Positions 1 through 11,947 of a stretch of DNA of 64,000 nucleotides are shown here, one piece after another. Source of the stretch: a bacterium HR19 (GTDB taxonomy: Bacteria > Calescibacteriota > Calescibacteriia > Calescibacteriales > Calescibacteriaceae); assembly GCA_002898315.1 (NCBI GenBank), contig BEHV01000008.1:56297-120296 (forward strand), read 5' to 3'. The stretch's first letter is position 1; each line of letters starts with the position of its first letter. The notes beneath the pieces are model-generated. The model searched no databases. It saw only the letters and a program-made list of their open reading frames with translations, and was not told the DNA's origin. The position numbers were made by a program, and so were the translations under genes.

Positions 1-1
1 G

Positions 2-2767
2 GGAGCGAGGCAGAACAACCTCAAAAACATAGATGTTAAAATACCAAAATTCAAATTCGTAGTTGTGACAGGAGTTTCTGGTTCTGGGAAATCATCGCTT
101 GTGTTTGACATACTATTTGCCGAAGGGCAGAGAAGATATATAGAGTGCCTATCTTCTTATGCAAGGCAGTTCATAGAACAGATGCCCAAACCAGATGTTG
201 ATGTGGTTGAAGGTTTGTCTCCATCAATAGCGATAGACCAAAAAGGAGCAAGATGGAACCCACGTTCAACGGTATCAACTTCAACAGAAATTTACGACTA
301 CCTGCGATTGCTCTTTGCGAGAGTCGGAGAACCATACTGCCCAGATTGCAAAATACCCATCTCCGCCCTGACCCCACAAAAAATAGCTGACTTCATCTTC
401 TCCCTTGAAGAAGGAACAAAGATCTTTATCTTCTCCCCTTATGTCAGAGGTAAAAAGGGAGAATACAGAAAAGATTTGGAACTCTGGCGAACAAGAGGAT
501 TCTCAAGAGTGAGAATTGACGGGCAAATCTATGACCTTCTGGAATCAATACCCCAACTTGAAAAAAACAAAAAACACACGATAGAAATCCTGATAGATAG
601 GTTAATCTTGAAGAAAGAAGAAGACACAAGAAGAAGAATAACATCTTCATGTGAGCAAGCAAAAGATATTTCAAAGGGACTTATACTCGTTGAGTGGGAA
701 AAAGATAACTCAAAAGATTCCCGTCTGTTCTCAACAGAGTTCTCTTGTCCAAACTGCTCTTTCTCCTACGGAGAAATCTCTCCGAGATTATTTTCGTTCA
801 ACTCGCCATACGGGGCATGTCCCGACTGCCACGGTATAGGAAAAGTTCTAAAAATAGATGAAAAACTACTCATAGATGAATCAAAATCAATAGAAGAAGG
901 AGCTATAAAGTCGTTCAGAAAATCAATACCAGATTACATTGAAAGTTGGCTTGAAGTAATATCAAAAAAATTCAACAGAAATGTTTTCAAGACAAAGTGG
1001 TCAAACCTTGATGAAAAAATCAAAAGAGCAATACTATACGGAGAAGGAATTGAAGAATTTGAAGGAGTAATAAATTTTCTGTGGGAAAGGTATGAAGAAG
1101 GATATTGGTGGGATGTCGAAAGATATATATCATCTTTCATCTGTCAGACATGTGGTGGTTCAAGATTGAAAAAAGAAGCGCTTTCTGTTCTGATAAACGG
1201 AAAAAGTATAAACGACATCGTTAATATGACCGTTGAAGAAGCACTTGAATTCTTCAGAAACATAAGATTTCCCGAAGGAAAGAAAGAAATAGCTGAAAGG
1301 ATTCTTTCAGAAATAATATCACGACTTGAATTCATAAAAGATGTAGGGTTAGGATACCTTGAACTATCAAGAGAGTCATCTACACTTTCAAGCGGAGAGG
1401 CACAGAGGTTAAAGCTCGCAGCTCAGCTCGGCTCAAGATTAACAGGAGTACTATATGTCCTTGATGAACCAACATGCGGACTGCACCCGCGAGATGTTGA
1501 TAAACTCATAAAAACACTTGAAAAACTCAGGGATATGGGAAACACAGTCGTAGTCGTTGAACACGATAGAGAAACAATGAGCAGAGCTGACTTAATCATA
1601 GACCTCGGAAAAGGTGGAGGTATATACGGCGGAGAAGTCGTATTTTACGGAACTCCCGAAGAAGCGAAAAATAACGGAGACCTCCATCCTAACTCCATAA
1701 CCTGCCAATACCTCTCCGGGAAAAGAGATATTCAGAGAACAACAAAAAGAAAATCACCAGATGGAAGGTGGATTATTCTGAGGGGAGCAAAAGGTAGAAA
1801 CCTCAAAAATATTGACCTCAAAATTCCAGTTGGACTTTTTGTATGCATCACCGGTGTGTCTGGCTCCGGAAAGTCATCTCTCATAGTTGATACACTCTAC
1901 CCTGCACTGAAAAATGCTCTTGAAGGTGATTCATCAGAAAAACCACTTGAATACGAATCAATAGAGGGACTGCAATACATTGATAAAGTGATACTTGTAG
2001 ACCAATCTCCGATAGGGAGAACTCCGAGGTCAAACCCTGCAACATATACAGGTGTTTTCACTCCGATAAGAGAGCTGTTCGCTTCACTACCTGAATCACG
2101 AGCAAGAGGATACACAATATCTCGCTTTTCATTCAATGTCCCCGGCGGAAGGTGCGAAGAATGCAGAGGAGAGGGTTTCATAAAGGTTGAGATGCATCTT
2201 CTTCCTGATATGTTCATAACATGTAAGGCGTGCGGAGGGAAAAGGTTCAACAGAGATACTCTTGAAGTGAGGTTCAGGGGTAAAAACATAGCAGACATAC
2301 TTGATATGACTGTTGATGAAGCGTTGGAATTTTTTGAGAATCAGTATTTCATAAGAGAAAAGTTGCAGGTTCTCAAAGATGTGGGGTTGGGATACATAAA
2401 ACTTGGTCAGCCAGCAACGACGCTTTCTGGTGGAGAAGCTCAAAGAGTAAGATTAGCAAAAGAACTCTCAAAAAAACCAACGGGAAAAACCTTGTATATT
2501 TTAGATGAGCCAACAACGGGACTACATCTTGAAGATATAAGGTATCTTGCGAACGTTCTTTTGAGGTTAGTTGAAATGGGGAACACCGTCGTTGTCATAG
2601 AACACAATCTTGACCTGATAAAAATAGCTGATTGGATAATTGACCTCGGACCGGAAGGCGGAGAAAAAGGCGGATACATAATAGCCGAAGGGAAACCCGA
2701 GGAGATTATAACGAGCGAAATTTCTTACACAGGGAAGTTTTTGAAAAAACTTCTATTAGGAACCTAA
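2..2767 (+). CDS. uvrA: Excinuclease ABC subunit A (UvrA), 5' end truncated by window start
   Basis: Frame is open from position 2 ([33 protein letters not shown]); two Walker A motifs, two [16 protein letters not shown] signatures, CxxC zinc motifs. The listed GTG start at 65 is internal. Confidence 0.97.
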   Translation, partial: GARQNNLKNIDVKIPKFKFVVVTGVSGSGKSSLVFDILFAEGQRRYIECLSSYARQFIEQMPKPDVDVVEGLSPSIAIDQKGARWNPRSTVSTSTEIYDYLRLLFARVGEPYCPDCKIPISALTPQKIADFIFSLEEGTKIFIFSPYVRGKKGEYRKDLELWRTRGFSRVRIDGQIYDLLESIPQLEKNKKHTIEILIDRLILKKEEDTRRRITSSCEQAKDISKGLILVEWEKDNSKDSRLFSTEFSCPNCSFSYGEISPRLFSFNSPYGACPDCHGIGKVLKIDEKLLIDESKSIEEGAIKSFRKSIPDYIESWLEVISKKFNRNVFKTKWSNLDEKIKRAILYGEGIEEFEGVINFLWERYEEGYWWDVERYISSFICQTCGGSRLKKEALSVLINGKSINDIVNMTVEEALEFFRNIRFPEGKKEIAERILSEIISRLEFIKDVGLGYLELSRESSTLSSGEAQRLKLAAQLGSRLTGVLYVLDEPTCGLHPRDVDKLIKTLEKLRDMGNTVVVVEHDRETMSRADLIIDLGKGGGIYGGEVVFYGTPEEAKNNGDLHPNSITCQYLSGKRDIQRTTKRKSPDGRWIILRGAKGRNLKNIDLKIPVGLFVCITGVSGSGKSSLIVDTLYPALKNALEGDSSEKPLEYESIEGLQYIDKVILVDQSPIGRTPRSNPATYTGVFTPIRELFASLPESRARGYTISRFSFNVPGGRCEECRGEGFIKVEMHLLPDMFITCKACGGKRFNRDTLEVRFRGKNIADILDMTVDEALEFFENQYFIREKLQVLKDVGLGYIKLGQPATTLSGGEAQRVRLAKELSKKPTGKTLYILDEPTTGLHLEDIRYLANVLLRLVEMGNTVVVIEHNLDLIKIADWIIDLGPEGGEKGGYIIAEGKPEEIITSEISYTGKFLKKLLLGT

Positions 2768-2798
2768 AATTATCGGAAACTTATTTAGAATATAAATT

Positions 2799-5700
2799 AT
2801 GAGAAAAGAAAGTCATATAACACAAAGAAATTTTACGGGAAAAGTCCTGCTCCTCATAACTACACTTACACTGATACCAGTTTTACTTTTTCTTGTATCA
2901 AAATGTGGAACCAAAACAGAATCTGAAATAAAAGATGAGGAACTCGCAAAAGCACCGGGATTAGAAGAAAGCATAAACCAAATCCCCAAACCAAAATCAA
3001 TAACAATAAAAAAACTTGAAGAAAAAGATATAGAAAACCTAAAACCTTCCACACCAGAGGAAGGAGCAGCATTCAAAGCAAAACCCGGAGACATACTCGT
3101 AGAAACAGATAAAATAAGAGTCATAATTCAGCAACCATCAAGAGAAATCGGTGTCTCAACATACGGAGGGAACATAATAGACGCAGATATAAAAAGAGAA
3201 GATGGAACTTTCAGAGATATTGTTGGTGAGGAAAACTGGTTCTGGTTTCTCGGACACACTCTGAAACCCGAAAAAGTTGGAAAATGGAAAGAAAACATAA
3301 TAGCAGCAACAGGCAAATTAGACCTCCTTGACTACATAAACGCAAACGGACTCGCAGAAACTGTCTTCAAAAGCTATATTCCAAACTTTGAACTCCCCTT
3401 CAAGGTTGATGAGGAAAGACCTATAAAAGCCACAAAATACTTCGTATTTTCAGACGGCAACCATGTCAAAATCATAGATGTGGCATGCAACGAAGGAAAA
3501 GAAGAAATCCCATTCTTCTTCTTCGCAGATATAATTGACTCAGGCGGAGATGTAGAGTTCTTCATACCATCTTCGGAACTCAAAGGATATGGATATAAAA
3601 GCCCTTTGCCTACCGGGCTTTCGGTGTTCAAGACCGACTTCATCGCATTTGTATCAGAAAAGCTCGATTCATCATACGGAATATTCCCGGAAACAGAAAA
3701 TAATGTCTCACTTATTGTCTCAGGAGTTGCAGCAATAGCTTATGGAATGCTTGAGGGGGATGGACTGAACAGTTTGCTCGCAATAGCAAGAGGAACATCA
3801 TCAAAATTCATCACACTAAAACCTTCTGAGTGCCTCAAAAACGAAAAATACTTCATAATAGGAAACGGATCAGCTTCTTCGCTCACAGATGAGTTTTTCA
3901 GAATAAAATCAAGAAAAGAAAATTCAGAGGTCTATCAAGTTAAAGGAAAAGTGAGCATAAGTGGTCTGCAAGTACTTCCATCAAAACCACACATAGCTGT
4001 CTTTGACAAACAAAATAAACTCATAACAACAGCAGGAGGAGATATTTACGGAAACTTCAAACTCGTTCTCCCGGCGGGAGAATATAAGTTCGTCGCTGAA
4101 ATAAAAGAGATGCCTCCATCTGAACCTAAGCTTATATCTGTTCCATCAGTTCAAGATGTTGAGCTCCAAATAGGAAAACCTTCAAAAATCATAATCTCCG
4201 CTGTTGAGAAAAAAATATCTGGCGAAGAAATAAATATACCGGCAAAAGTATCGTTCATATGCCAGGGAGAATGTCCTAAAAAAATTTGTATCAAAGGTTG
4301 CGAAATTTTAAGCACATCTTTCAGAGATTATGTATATGACCCGCTACCAGATGGAGTTCAAGAGGTCGTTTTCTTAAAAGACCTAAAACCAGAAGAAATT
4401 TATATTTCCCCAGGTTCATACAAGATAGTTGTATCAAGAGGTATGGAATACTCACGATATGAAACAGATGTAAATATAGGACCGGGAGAGGAAACAAGAA
4501 TAAAAGCGTATCTTCATAAGGTCGCAAACGCAGATGGATGGTTATCTGCTGATACTCATGTTCACGCGGTGAACTCACCCGATAGTCCCGTATCTCTCAT
4601 AGATAGGGTGATAACATTTGCAGGAGAAGGGGTAGACGTAATAATATCAACAGACCACGATTGGCTGACAGATTATGAGCCAGCTATTGCTCTGCTCGGG
4701 CTCAAAGATTTTCTCTCTTCACTTGTCGGACAGGAAATAACAACATTCTCATACGGGCATTTCAACGCTTATCCCTTAAAATTAGATAAAAAAGCACCAT
4801 CAGATGGCGCTCTTGACTGGGCAGAAAAGTATGACCGATACCAAAAATACGGAATAAAAGAATCAGAAAAAGAGAAGTTCAGATTTCTACGCTCCCTGCA
4901 TCCGAAAGAAATTTTCAAGAACGCTCACCTTATGAAACCAGAAAACTTCCAGAGAAATATTGTTCAGGTTAATCACCCACGCTCAGGAGGAATGGGATAC
5001 TTTGACTACGTACTCCTTGATACTCTTCGTCTCACAACGGCAATAGACCCATGTATTCACAGAATTTTTCCACCAGCTGGAACTTGCGGAGGAGCAGATA
5101 AGGTCGGAGGTGATACCGGACTTTTCATACCACTCCAAACCCTGAAAGATATGGCAAATCTTGAAAGGTTTGACGCAATAGAAGTTTATAACTCATATTA
5201 CGAAATACCCATCGTTATAAATGACTGGTTCACATTCCTAAATCACGGTGTGCATATTACAGGAGTTGGCGTCTCTGATACTCATCAGAAAATACAGGTT
5301 CACCCGGGAATAGGAAGGACATTCGTATGGGTTGGAAAGGGGAATGATTCTCCTTCAAAGTTCAGAGAAGATATTGCGGTAAAAAACACATTCATAAATA
5401 ATCTTGCTGACGGTAAGGTTTTCATATCAAACGGAATAATTTTAGAGGAATTCAAACTTTGCGGAGCAAGAGGGAACGCAGAAGAATGTGCCGAGATGGG
5501 ATGGTCAAACATGAAAAACCTAACATCAAATTTCAAACTTAAAATAAGAGTGAAAAGCGCGGACTGGGTGAAATTTGACACTCTGAAAATTTTTATAAAT
5601 ACAAGAGAGACAGCAGCAAGAAGCAAACAGCCCGTGAAAAAATGGCCTACCCCATCTTATGCTACATCAATAACCCCAATACGACAGGAGATTGAAATAC

Positions 5701-6077
5701 AGGGAAACAGATTCGGATGGATGGTTTTTGAGACGGAAATTCCTCTCACCCCACCAGCAGAAGATTTCTGGGTTGTTGCAGTAGTAAGTTGCGAAAACTC
5801 CTGCGAACCAAATCCCATGTTCCCAGTAGTAGTAGATAAAAAAGTCAAGCCGATACTTATAACTAATCCGATATATATTGACCAGAACGGAGACGGAAGA
5901 TTTACCCCATCACCACCCACCTATGCCAAGGAAAGCCCTCAGGCACCACATTACGAAAATCATCAGGCGGAAGGGAAAGCCATTAATTCAAAGAGCAAGG
6001 GAAGAAAATCCGATAGCAATAACGAAGAAAGAAAAATGTTATTAGAGAAGATTATAAAGTCGCTTCACATACATTGA
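2799..6077 (+). CDS. Large putative lipoprotein with CehA/McbA-type PHP metallohydrolase domain
   Basis: N-terminal hydrophobic segment ending in Cys (LLFLVSKCGTK); PHP-type motifs ADTHVH, STDHDW, GQEITTFSYGHFN, NHPRSGG, GVSDTH. Confidence 0.75.
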   Translation: MRKESHITQRNFTGKVLLLITTLTLIPVLLFLVSKCGTKTESEIKDEELAKAPGLEESINQIPKPKSITIKKLEEKDIENLKPSTPEEGAAFKAKPGDILVETDKIRVIIQQPSREIGVSTYGGNIIDADIKREDGTFRDIVGEENWFWFLGHTLKPEKVGKWKENIIAATGKLDLLDYINANGLAETVFKSYIPNFELPFKVDEERPIKATKYFVFSDGNHVKIIDVACNEGKEEIPFFFFADIIDSGGDVEFFIPSSELKGYGYKSPLPTGLSVFKTDFIAFVSEKLDSSYGIFPETENNVSLIVSGVAAIAYGMLEGDGLNSLLAIARGTSSKFITLKPSECLKNEKYFIIGNGSASSLTDEFFRIKSRKENSEVYQVKGKVSISGLQVLPSKPHIAVFDKQNKLITTAGGDIYGNFKLVLPAGEYKFVAEIKEMPPSEPKLISVPSVQDVELQIGKPSKIIISAVEKKISGEEINIPAKVSFICQGECPKKICIKGCEILSTSFRDYVYDPLPDGVQEVVFLKDLKPEEIYISPGSYKIVVSRGMEYSRYETDVNIGPGEETRIKAYLHKVANADGWLSADTHVHAVNSPDSPVSLIDRVITFAGEGVDVIISTDHDWLTDYEPAIALLGLKDFLSSLVGQEITTFSYGHFNAYPLKLDKKAPSDGALDWAEKYDRYQKYGIKESEKEKFRFLRSLHPKEIFKNAHLMKPENFQRNIVQVNHPRSGGMGYFDYVLLDTLRLTTAIDPCIHRIFPPAGTCGGADKVGGDTGLFIPLQTLKDMANLERFDAIEVYNSYYEIPIVINDWFTFLNHGVHITGVGVSDTHQKIQVHPGIGRTFVWVGKGNDSPSKFREDIAVKNTFINNLADGKVFISNGIILEEFKLCGARGNAEECAEMGWSNMKNLTSNFKLKIRVKSADWVKFDTLKIFINTRETAARSKQPVKKWPTPSYATSITPIRQEIEIQGNRFGWMVFETEIPLTPPAEDFWVVAVVSCENSCEPNPMFPVVVDKKVKPILITNPIYIDQNGDGRFTPSPPTYAKESPQAPHYENHQAEGKAINSKSKGRKSDSNNEERKMLLEKIIKSLHIH

Positions 6078-6200
6078 TTTGAGATAGATAGGGAAAAAGA
6101 AAGCAGTTCTTATATAAAAAACAAAAGACATTAAAGAAAAAATCAACTTATCCGATTCAATAAAATTAACCATCAGCAGTCACCTCTTTAAAAATACTTG

Positions 6201-6231
6201 GCGAGGGAAGGAAAAAAATATCCTCCCTCGC
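6201..6231 (-). terminator. Inverted repeat, probable 3'-end hairpin of the FBPA/ase gene
   Basis: GCGAGGGA(A)GGA - loop AAAAAATA - TCCTCCCTCGC, an 11-bp stem with one bulge, about 35 nt beyond the stop on the minus strand; only a weak T run (AAGTATTTTT) follows. Confidence 0.5.
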
Positions 6232-6264
6232 TACTTCATAACAAAAAAGAAATTTTTTAAAGAA

Positions 6265-7401
6265 CTAATCAACCTCTTCCCATTTATCTTGGAGCTTCTT
6301 TCTTACTTCAGGTAAAGTTGTGTATTCAAGTTCTTCTGGAGGTAATATAGCAGGCATAAACGGTCCATGTCTTCTTATGTATATTGCCACTTCCATAGCT
6401 TGCCTTCTCACAGCATCCCAAGAAGAATCTTTGAAGTAATCAAGAAGAATATGCTCACCGGGTTTTGAGGCATCTTCAAGCCCTTGAATTTTTCCGTCCC
6501 TCACATGGAAACCGAGAGCAACAATTCTTGGGGGACCATCAAAGAAAGTCGGATTTGAGTCGTCTTGCGATGATGGGTAGAAAGGTCCCCAGTGAGAACC
6601 TCTCATCCATCCTGAAACGAGAGCGGGAAAAGCGAAAGGTTGCAAAACTTCACCAGCAGCGGGAAGACCAGACTGAGCCCTTATCAGAGCGACCGGGTCG
6701 TCTTTTCCGACATATTTTCCGGCAATCAAAGAGAGTTTTTCAGTAGAAACAACAGCTGCAATACCTATTGAATTATCTTTTGAGAAGATTCTCTTTATAG
6801 CATATCTTGTTATGTCTCCTATAAAAGCGAGGAGGTCGTGCAATCCCTCCGGTGTAGATATTTTTATTTTTTTGTGTTCTTTGACATCTACGACTTCAAA
6901 TATAAATCCTGCGTGCATTCTTGTATCTATAACAAGACCTGTCGTAGTGAAAGGGTCAGCGAAAATTCTCGCAAGAGGAAGATTGAAAGCAGATGGTTCG
7001 GTTTTGTCTGCAAGCAGAGCTATAACCGGTTCAGATTTTCTCTCCTCAAATGTCATCTCGGCAGCTCCTGGACCCAAACCCCTGACATTTCCAGAAAACG
7101 CCTCTGCAAGAAGGTCTTGCCCGGCTCCATAAAGGTGCATTTTCTTTGCTTCCTCAGCAGCAGACATGAAAGCATCCCAAGCTAATTTATGAACTTTTTC
7201 GTTGTTTTCTCCTTTATCATGGGTCATTATGAGAGATATATCATCTCCACAGCGAGCAGTAGCAAAGTCCTCAATTATTCCTTTCTTCGTTCCATCTGAA
7301 AGAACACTTTTTACCGCCTCTATCATTTTCGGATGAGGTGTGGTATGACCCGCAACAGAACCAACATCTGCCTTTATAAGAGATACCGTTACCTTACCCA
7401 T
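6265..7401 (-). CDS. Bifunctional fructose-1,6-bisphosphate aldolase/phosphatase
   Basis: MGKVTVSLIKADVGSVAGHTTPHPKM..., CGDDISLIMTH, GAGQDLL...FSGNVRGLGPG, LARIFADPFTTTGLVID are typical of the archaeal/deep-branching FBPA/ase family. Start moved to the ATG at 7401, preceded by GGAGGTGG. Confidence 0.93.
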   Translation of the reverse strand: MGKVTVSLIKADVGSVAGHTTPHPKMIEAVKSVLSDGTKKGIIEDFATARCGDDISLIMTHDKGENNEKVHKLAWDAFMSAAEEAKKMHLYGAGQDLLAEAFSGNVRGLGPGAAEMTFEERKSEPVIALLADKTEPSAFNLPLARIFADPFTTTGLVIDTRMHAGFIFEVVDVKEHKKIKISTPEGLHDLLAFIGDITRYAIKRIFSKDNSIGIAAVVSTEKLSLIAGKYVGKDDPVALIRAQSGLPAAGEVLQPFAFPALVSGWMRGSHWGPFYPSSQDDSNPTFFDGPPRIVALGFHVRDGKIQGLEDASKPGEHILLDYFKDSSWDAVRRQAMEVAIYIRRHGPFMPAILPPEELEYTTLPEVRKKLQDKWEEVD

Positions 7402-7632
7402 AATTTTCCACCTCCTTTTTTTAATTTTCTTTTTTGTGTTTTCCACGCTCTTTTTTCAAATTTATTACTTTCAAATTCTCCTTTGTTTTTACCGATTTTT
7501 TATTCTTTCAAATCCGCAATTTCAATTATAAACCTTCACATCTTGAAAGATTCATCATCTGAAAAAACTCCGCTCCCTTTCTAAAAAAACTGATATTTTG
7601 GAAAGGTAAGAAGGTGTAGATAATTTTCTGTT

Positions 7633-10112
<2,480 letters not shown>

Positions 10113-10119
10113 CCAAAAA

Positions 10120-10356
10120 ATGAAAAGCGAAGAAGAAAAAATGATCTTCATTCACATAGTCAAAACAAAGAGCAAAATCTACCTTTTGAAAAAGTTCATA
10201 GAAAAATTTTCAGATAAGGGACACAAAATAACCTTTGTAAAACCAGTTGCAGTAGAAGAAATAAGCAATTTAAAAAACACAGAAATAATAGAAGATATTG
10301 AAAAACTTGCAGATGAAATAATCAAAAACGAAAACCTAAAAGTTATCGTCTGGTGA
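10120..10356 (+). CDS. Small hypothetical protein
   Basis: Short ORF directly downstream of purA with the same coding style; the listed upstream start at 10096 overlaps purA; ATG at 10120 preferred. Confidence 0.5.
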   Translation: MKSEEEKMIFIHIVKTKSKIYLLKKFIEKFSDKGHKITFVKPVAVEEISNLKNTEIIEDIEKLADEIIKNENLKVIVW

Positions 10357-10392
10357 GTAATAAATTTCAGCGATGATTAATCTTTCTACACA

Positions 10393-11505
10393 GTGATAAG
10401 AGTAAAAGAAGTAAAAAGTGTAAGAGATTTTATAAAGTTCGTAAATGCAGAATACGAAATTAAAAAAGACGACAAGAACTTCGTTCCCCCGCTATTTATA
10501 GAAAGATTTATAACTTTGAGATGGTCTGCTTTCTTGAAACATGGAAAGGCAAAATTTTTCATAGCAGAAGATGAAAAAAACAAAACTTTGGGAAGAATAT
10601 CAGCTCAGATTGACTTCCTTTATACAGAGAAAGAGAAAACAGGATTTTTCGGATTTTTTGAATGTGTGAACTCGCAAGAAGTAGCAAACTCCCTCTTTCA
10701 GAAAGCCGAAGATTTCCTCAGATCAGAAGGAATGGAAAAAATAAGAGGACCTTTTTCATTCAACATAAACGGAGAATCTGGATTACTCGTAGATGGATTC
10801 GGGACTCCTCCTTTTGTTATGATGCCACACAATCCACCATACTACGCAGAACTTATTGAGAACTACGGATTCAAAAAAGCAAAGGATCTTTTCGCATGGG
10901 AGATAAACAGAGAAGATGTGGAGAAAAAAACATCTTCGCTACTAAAACTCATATGGAAAGAATCAGGCGATAAAATAAAGGTGAAAGAGATAACGAAAAA
11001 AACTTTGAAAGAGGACATAAAGATAGCAATTGAAATTTTCAACGACGCATGGTCTGAAAACTGGGGATTTATTCCCATAACCTATGAAGAAGGTCAAGAC
11101 ATAGCAAACTCTCTGAAACTTGTGCTTGATAGCAAAATAGCATTCTTCGCACTCATAGAAGATGAACCAGCGGGAGTATGCATAGCAGTCCCAAACATAA
11201 ACGAAGTCCTCAAAAACACAAAAGGTGGAAAAAACCCTCTTGAACTTATAAAAATCCTACTCAACCTGAAAAAAATAAAATCAATCCGCCTCCTCATACT
11301 CGGAGTTAAGAAAAAGTTCAGAAAAGATTATCCTTATCTCCCGCTTTTTATGGTCGGAGAACTCATAAAGCGAGGAAAAGAGAGAGGATACGAAAAAGCA
11401 GAACTTTCATGGACTCTTGAAGACAACGAAAGAATAAACAAAATAATAAAAATCTCAGGCGGGAGAATCTACAAAGTGTACAGAGTATATGAAAAGGAAC
11501 TCTGA
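10393..11505 (+). CDS. GNAT-like N-acetyltransferase family protein
   Basis: GTG start; GPFSFNINGESGLLVDGF...HNPPYYAELIENYGFKKAKDLFAWEI and C-terminal ELSWTLEDNERINKIIKISGG are typical of a two-domain GNAT-like family. Confidence 0.6.
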   Translation: MIRVKEVKSVRDFIKFVNAEYEIKKDDKNFVPPLFIERFITLRWSAFLKHGKAKFFIAEDEKNKTLGRISAQIDFLYTEKEKTGFFGFFECVNSQEVANSLFQKAEDFLRSEGMEKIRGPFSFNINGESGLLVDGFGTPPFVMMPHNPPYYAELIENYGFKKAKDLFAWEINREDVEKKTSSLLKLIWKESGDKIKVKEITKKTLKEDIKIAIEIFNDAWSENWGFIPITYEEGQDIANSLKLVLDSKIAFFALIEDEPAGVCIAVPNINEVLKNTKGGKNPLELIKILLNLKKIKSIRLLILGVKKKFRKDYPYLPLFMVGELIKRGKERGYEKAELSWTLEDNERINKIIKISGGRIYKVYRVYEKEL

Positions 11506-11522
11506 AAGAACACGGGAATTAA

Positions 11523-11810
11523 TCAGATAAAAGGTATAACGATGTCAGCTTCTTCAACCATTCTTGAAAGTTCATACTGACTTGCGAAATTCACAAAACT
11601 TAAATCTTCTTGCTTCAGCTTGAACTCCTCTGCATTTCTTGAACAAAGCGATGATTTTTCGCTATCAAAATATTTTGCAACTAAAACTCCTCTGCTCATA
11701 AAAAAGAACATAGTATCTGCTCCCTTTTGTTTCAGCTTTTTGGAAAGCTCCTTTGCAAAATCAACTTGATTCTCATCATCTGTTGATATTATGAAAAGGA
11801 TTTTTTTCAA
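11523..11810 (-). CDS. DsrE/DsrF-like small protein
   Basis: MKKILFIISTDDENQVDFAKELSKKLKQKGADTMFFFMSRGV resembles the DsrE/F fold N-terminus; TTG start 6 nt after the tRNA-Ala CCA end. Confidence 0.55.
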   Translation of the reverse strand: MKKILFIISTDDENQVDFAKELSKKLKQKGADTMFFFMSRGVLVAKYFDSEKSSLCSRNAEEFKLKQEDLSFVNFASQYELSRMVEEADIVIPFI

Positions 11811-11816
11811 TTTTTT

Positions 11817-11892
11817 TGGTGGAGCCGAGGGGATTTGAACCCCCGACCTCCGGAGTGCGATTCCGGCGCTCTCCCAACTGAGCTACGGCCCC
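11817..11892 (-). tRNA. tRNA-Ala (anticodon CGC), CCA encoded
   Basis: Reverse complement GGGGCCGTAGCTCAGTTGGGAGAGCGCCGGAATCGCACTCCGGAGGTCGGGGGTTCAAATCCCCTCGGCTCCACCA folds as a cloverleaf; 7-bp acceptor with the G3:U70 Ala identity pair; loop ATCGCAC gives anticodon CGC. Confidence 0.97.
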
Positions 11893-11947
11893 TCCTTATT
11901 AATTTTACTCCCAAACTCAAAAACCTTCTTGACTTTCACAAAATTTA

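Noticed and set aside
171-377. Many antisense or overlapping short ORFs (e.g. 171-377, 1897-2298, 6812-7132, 27474-28151, 35860-36405, 36705-37352, 59644-60558)
   Set aside because: They lie opposite strongly supported genes and look like products of the purine-rich coding strand lacking stops in the complementary frames; translations are Ser/Phe/Leu-rich with no motifs.
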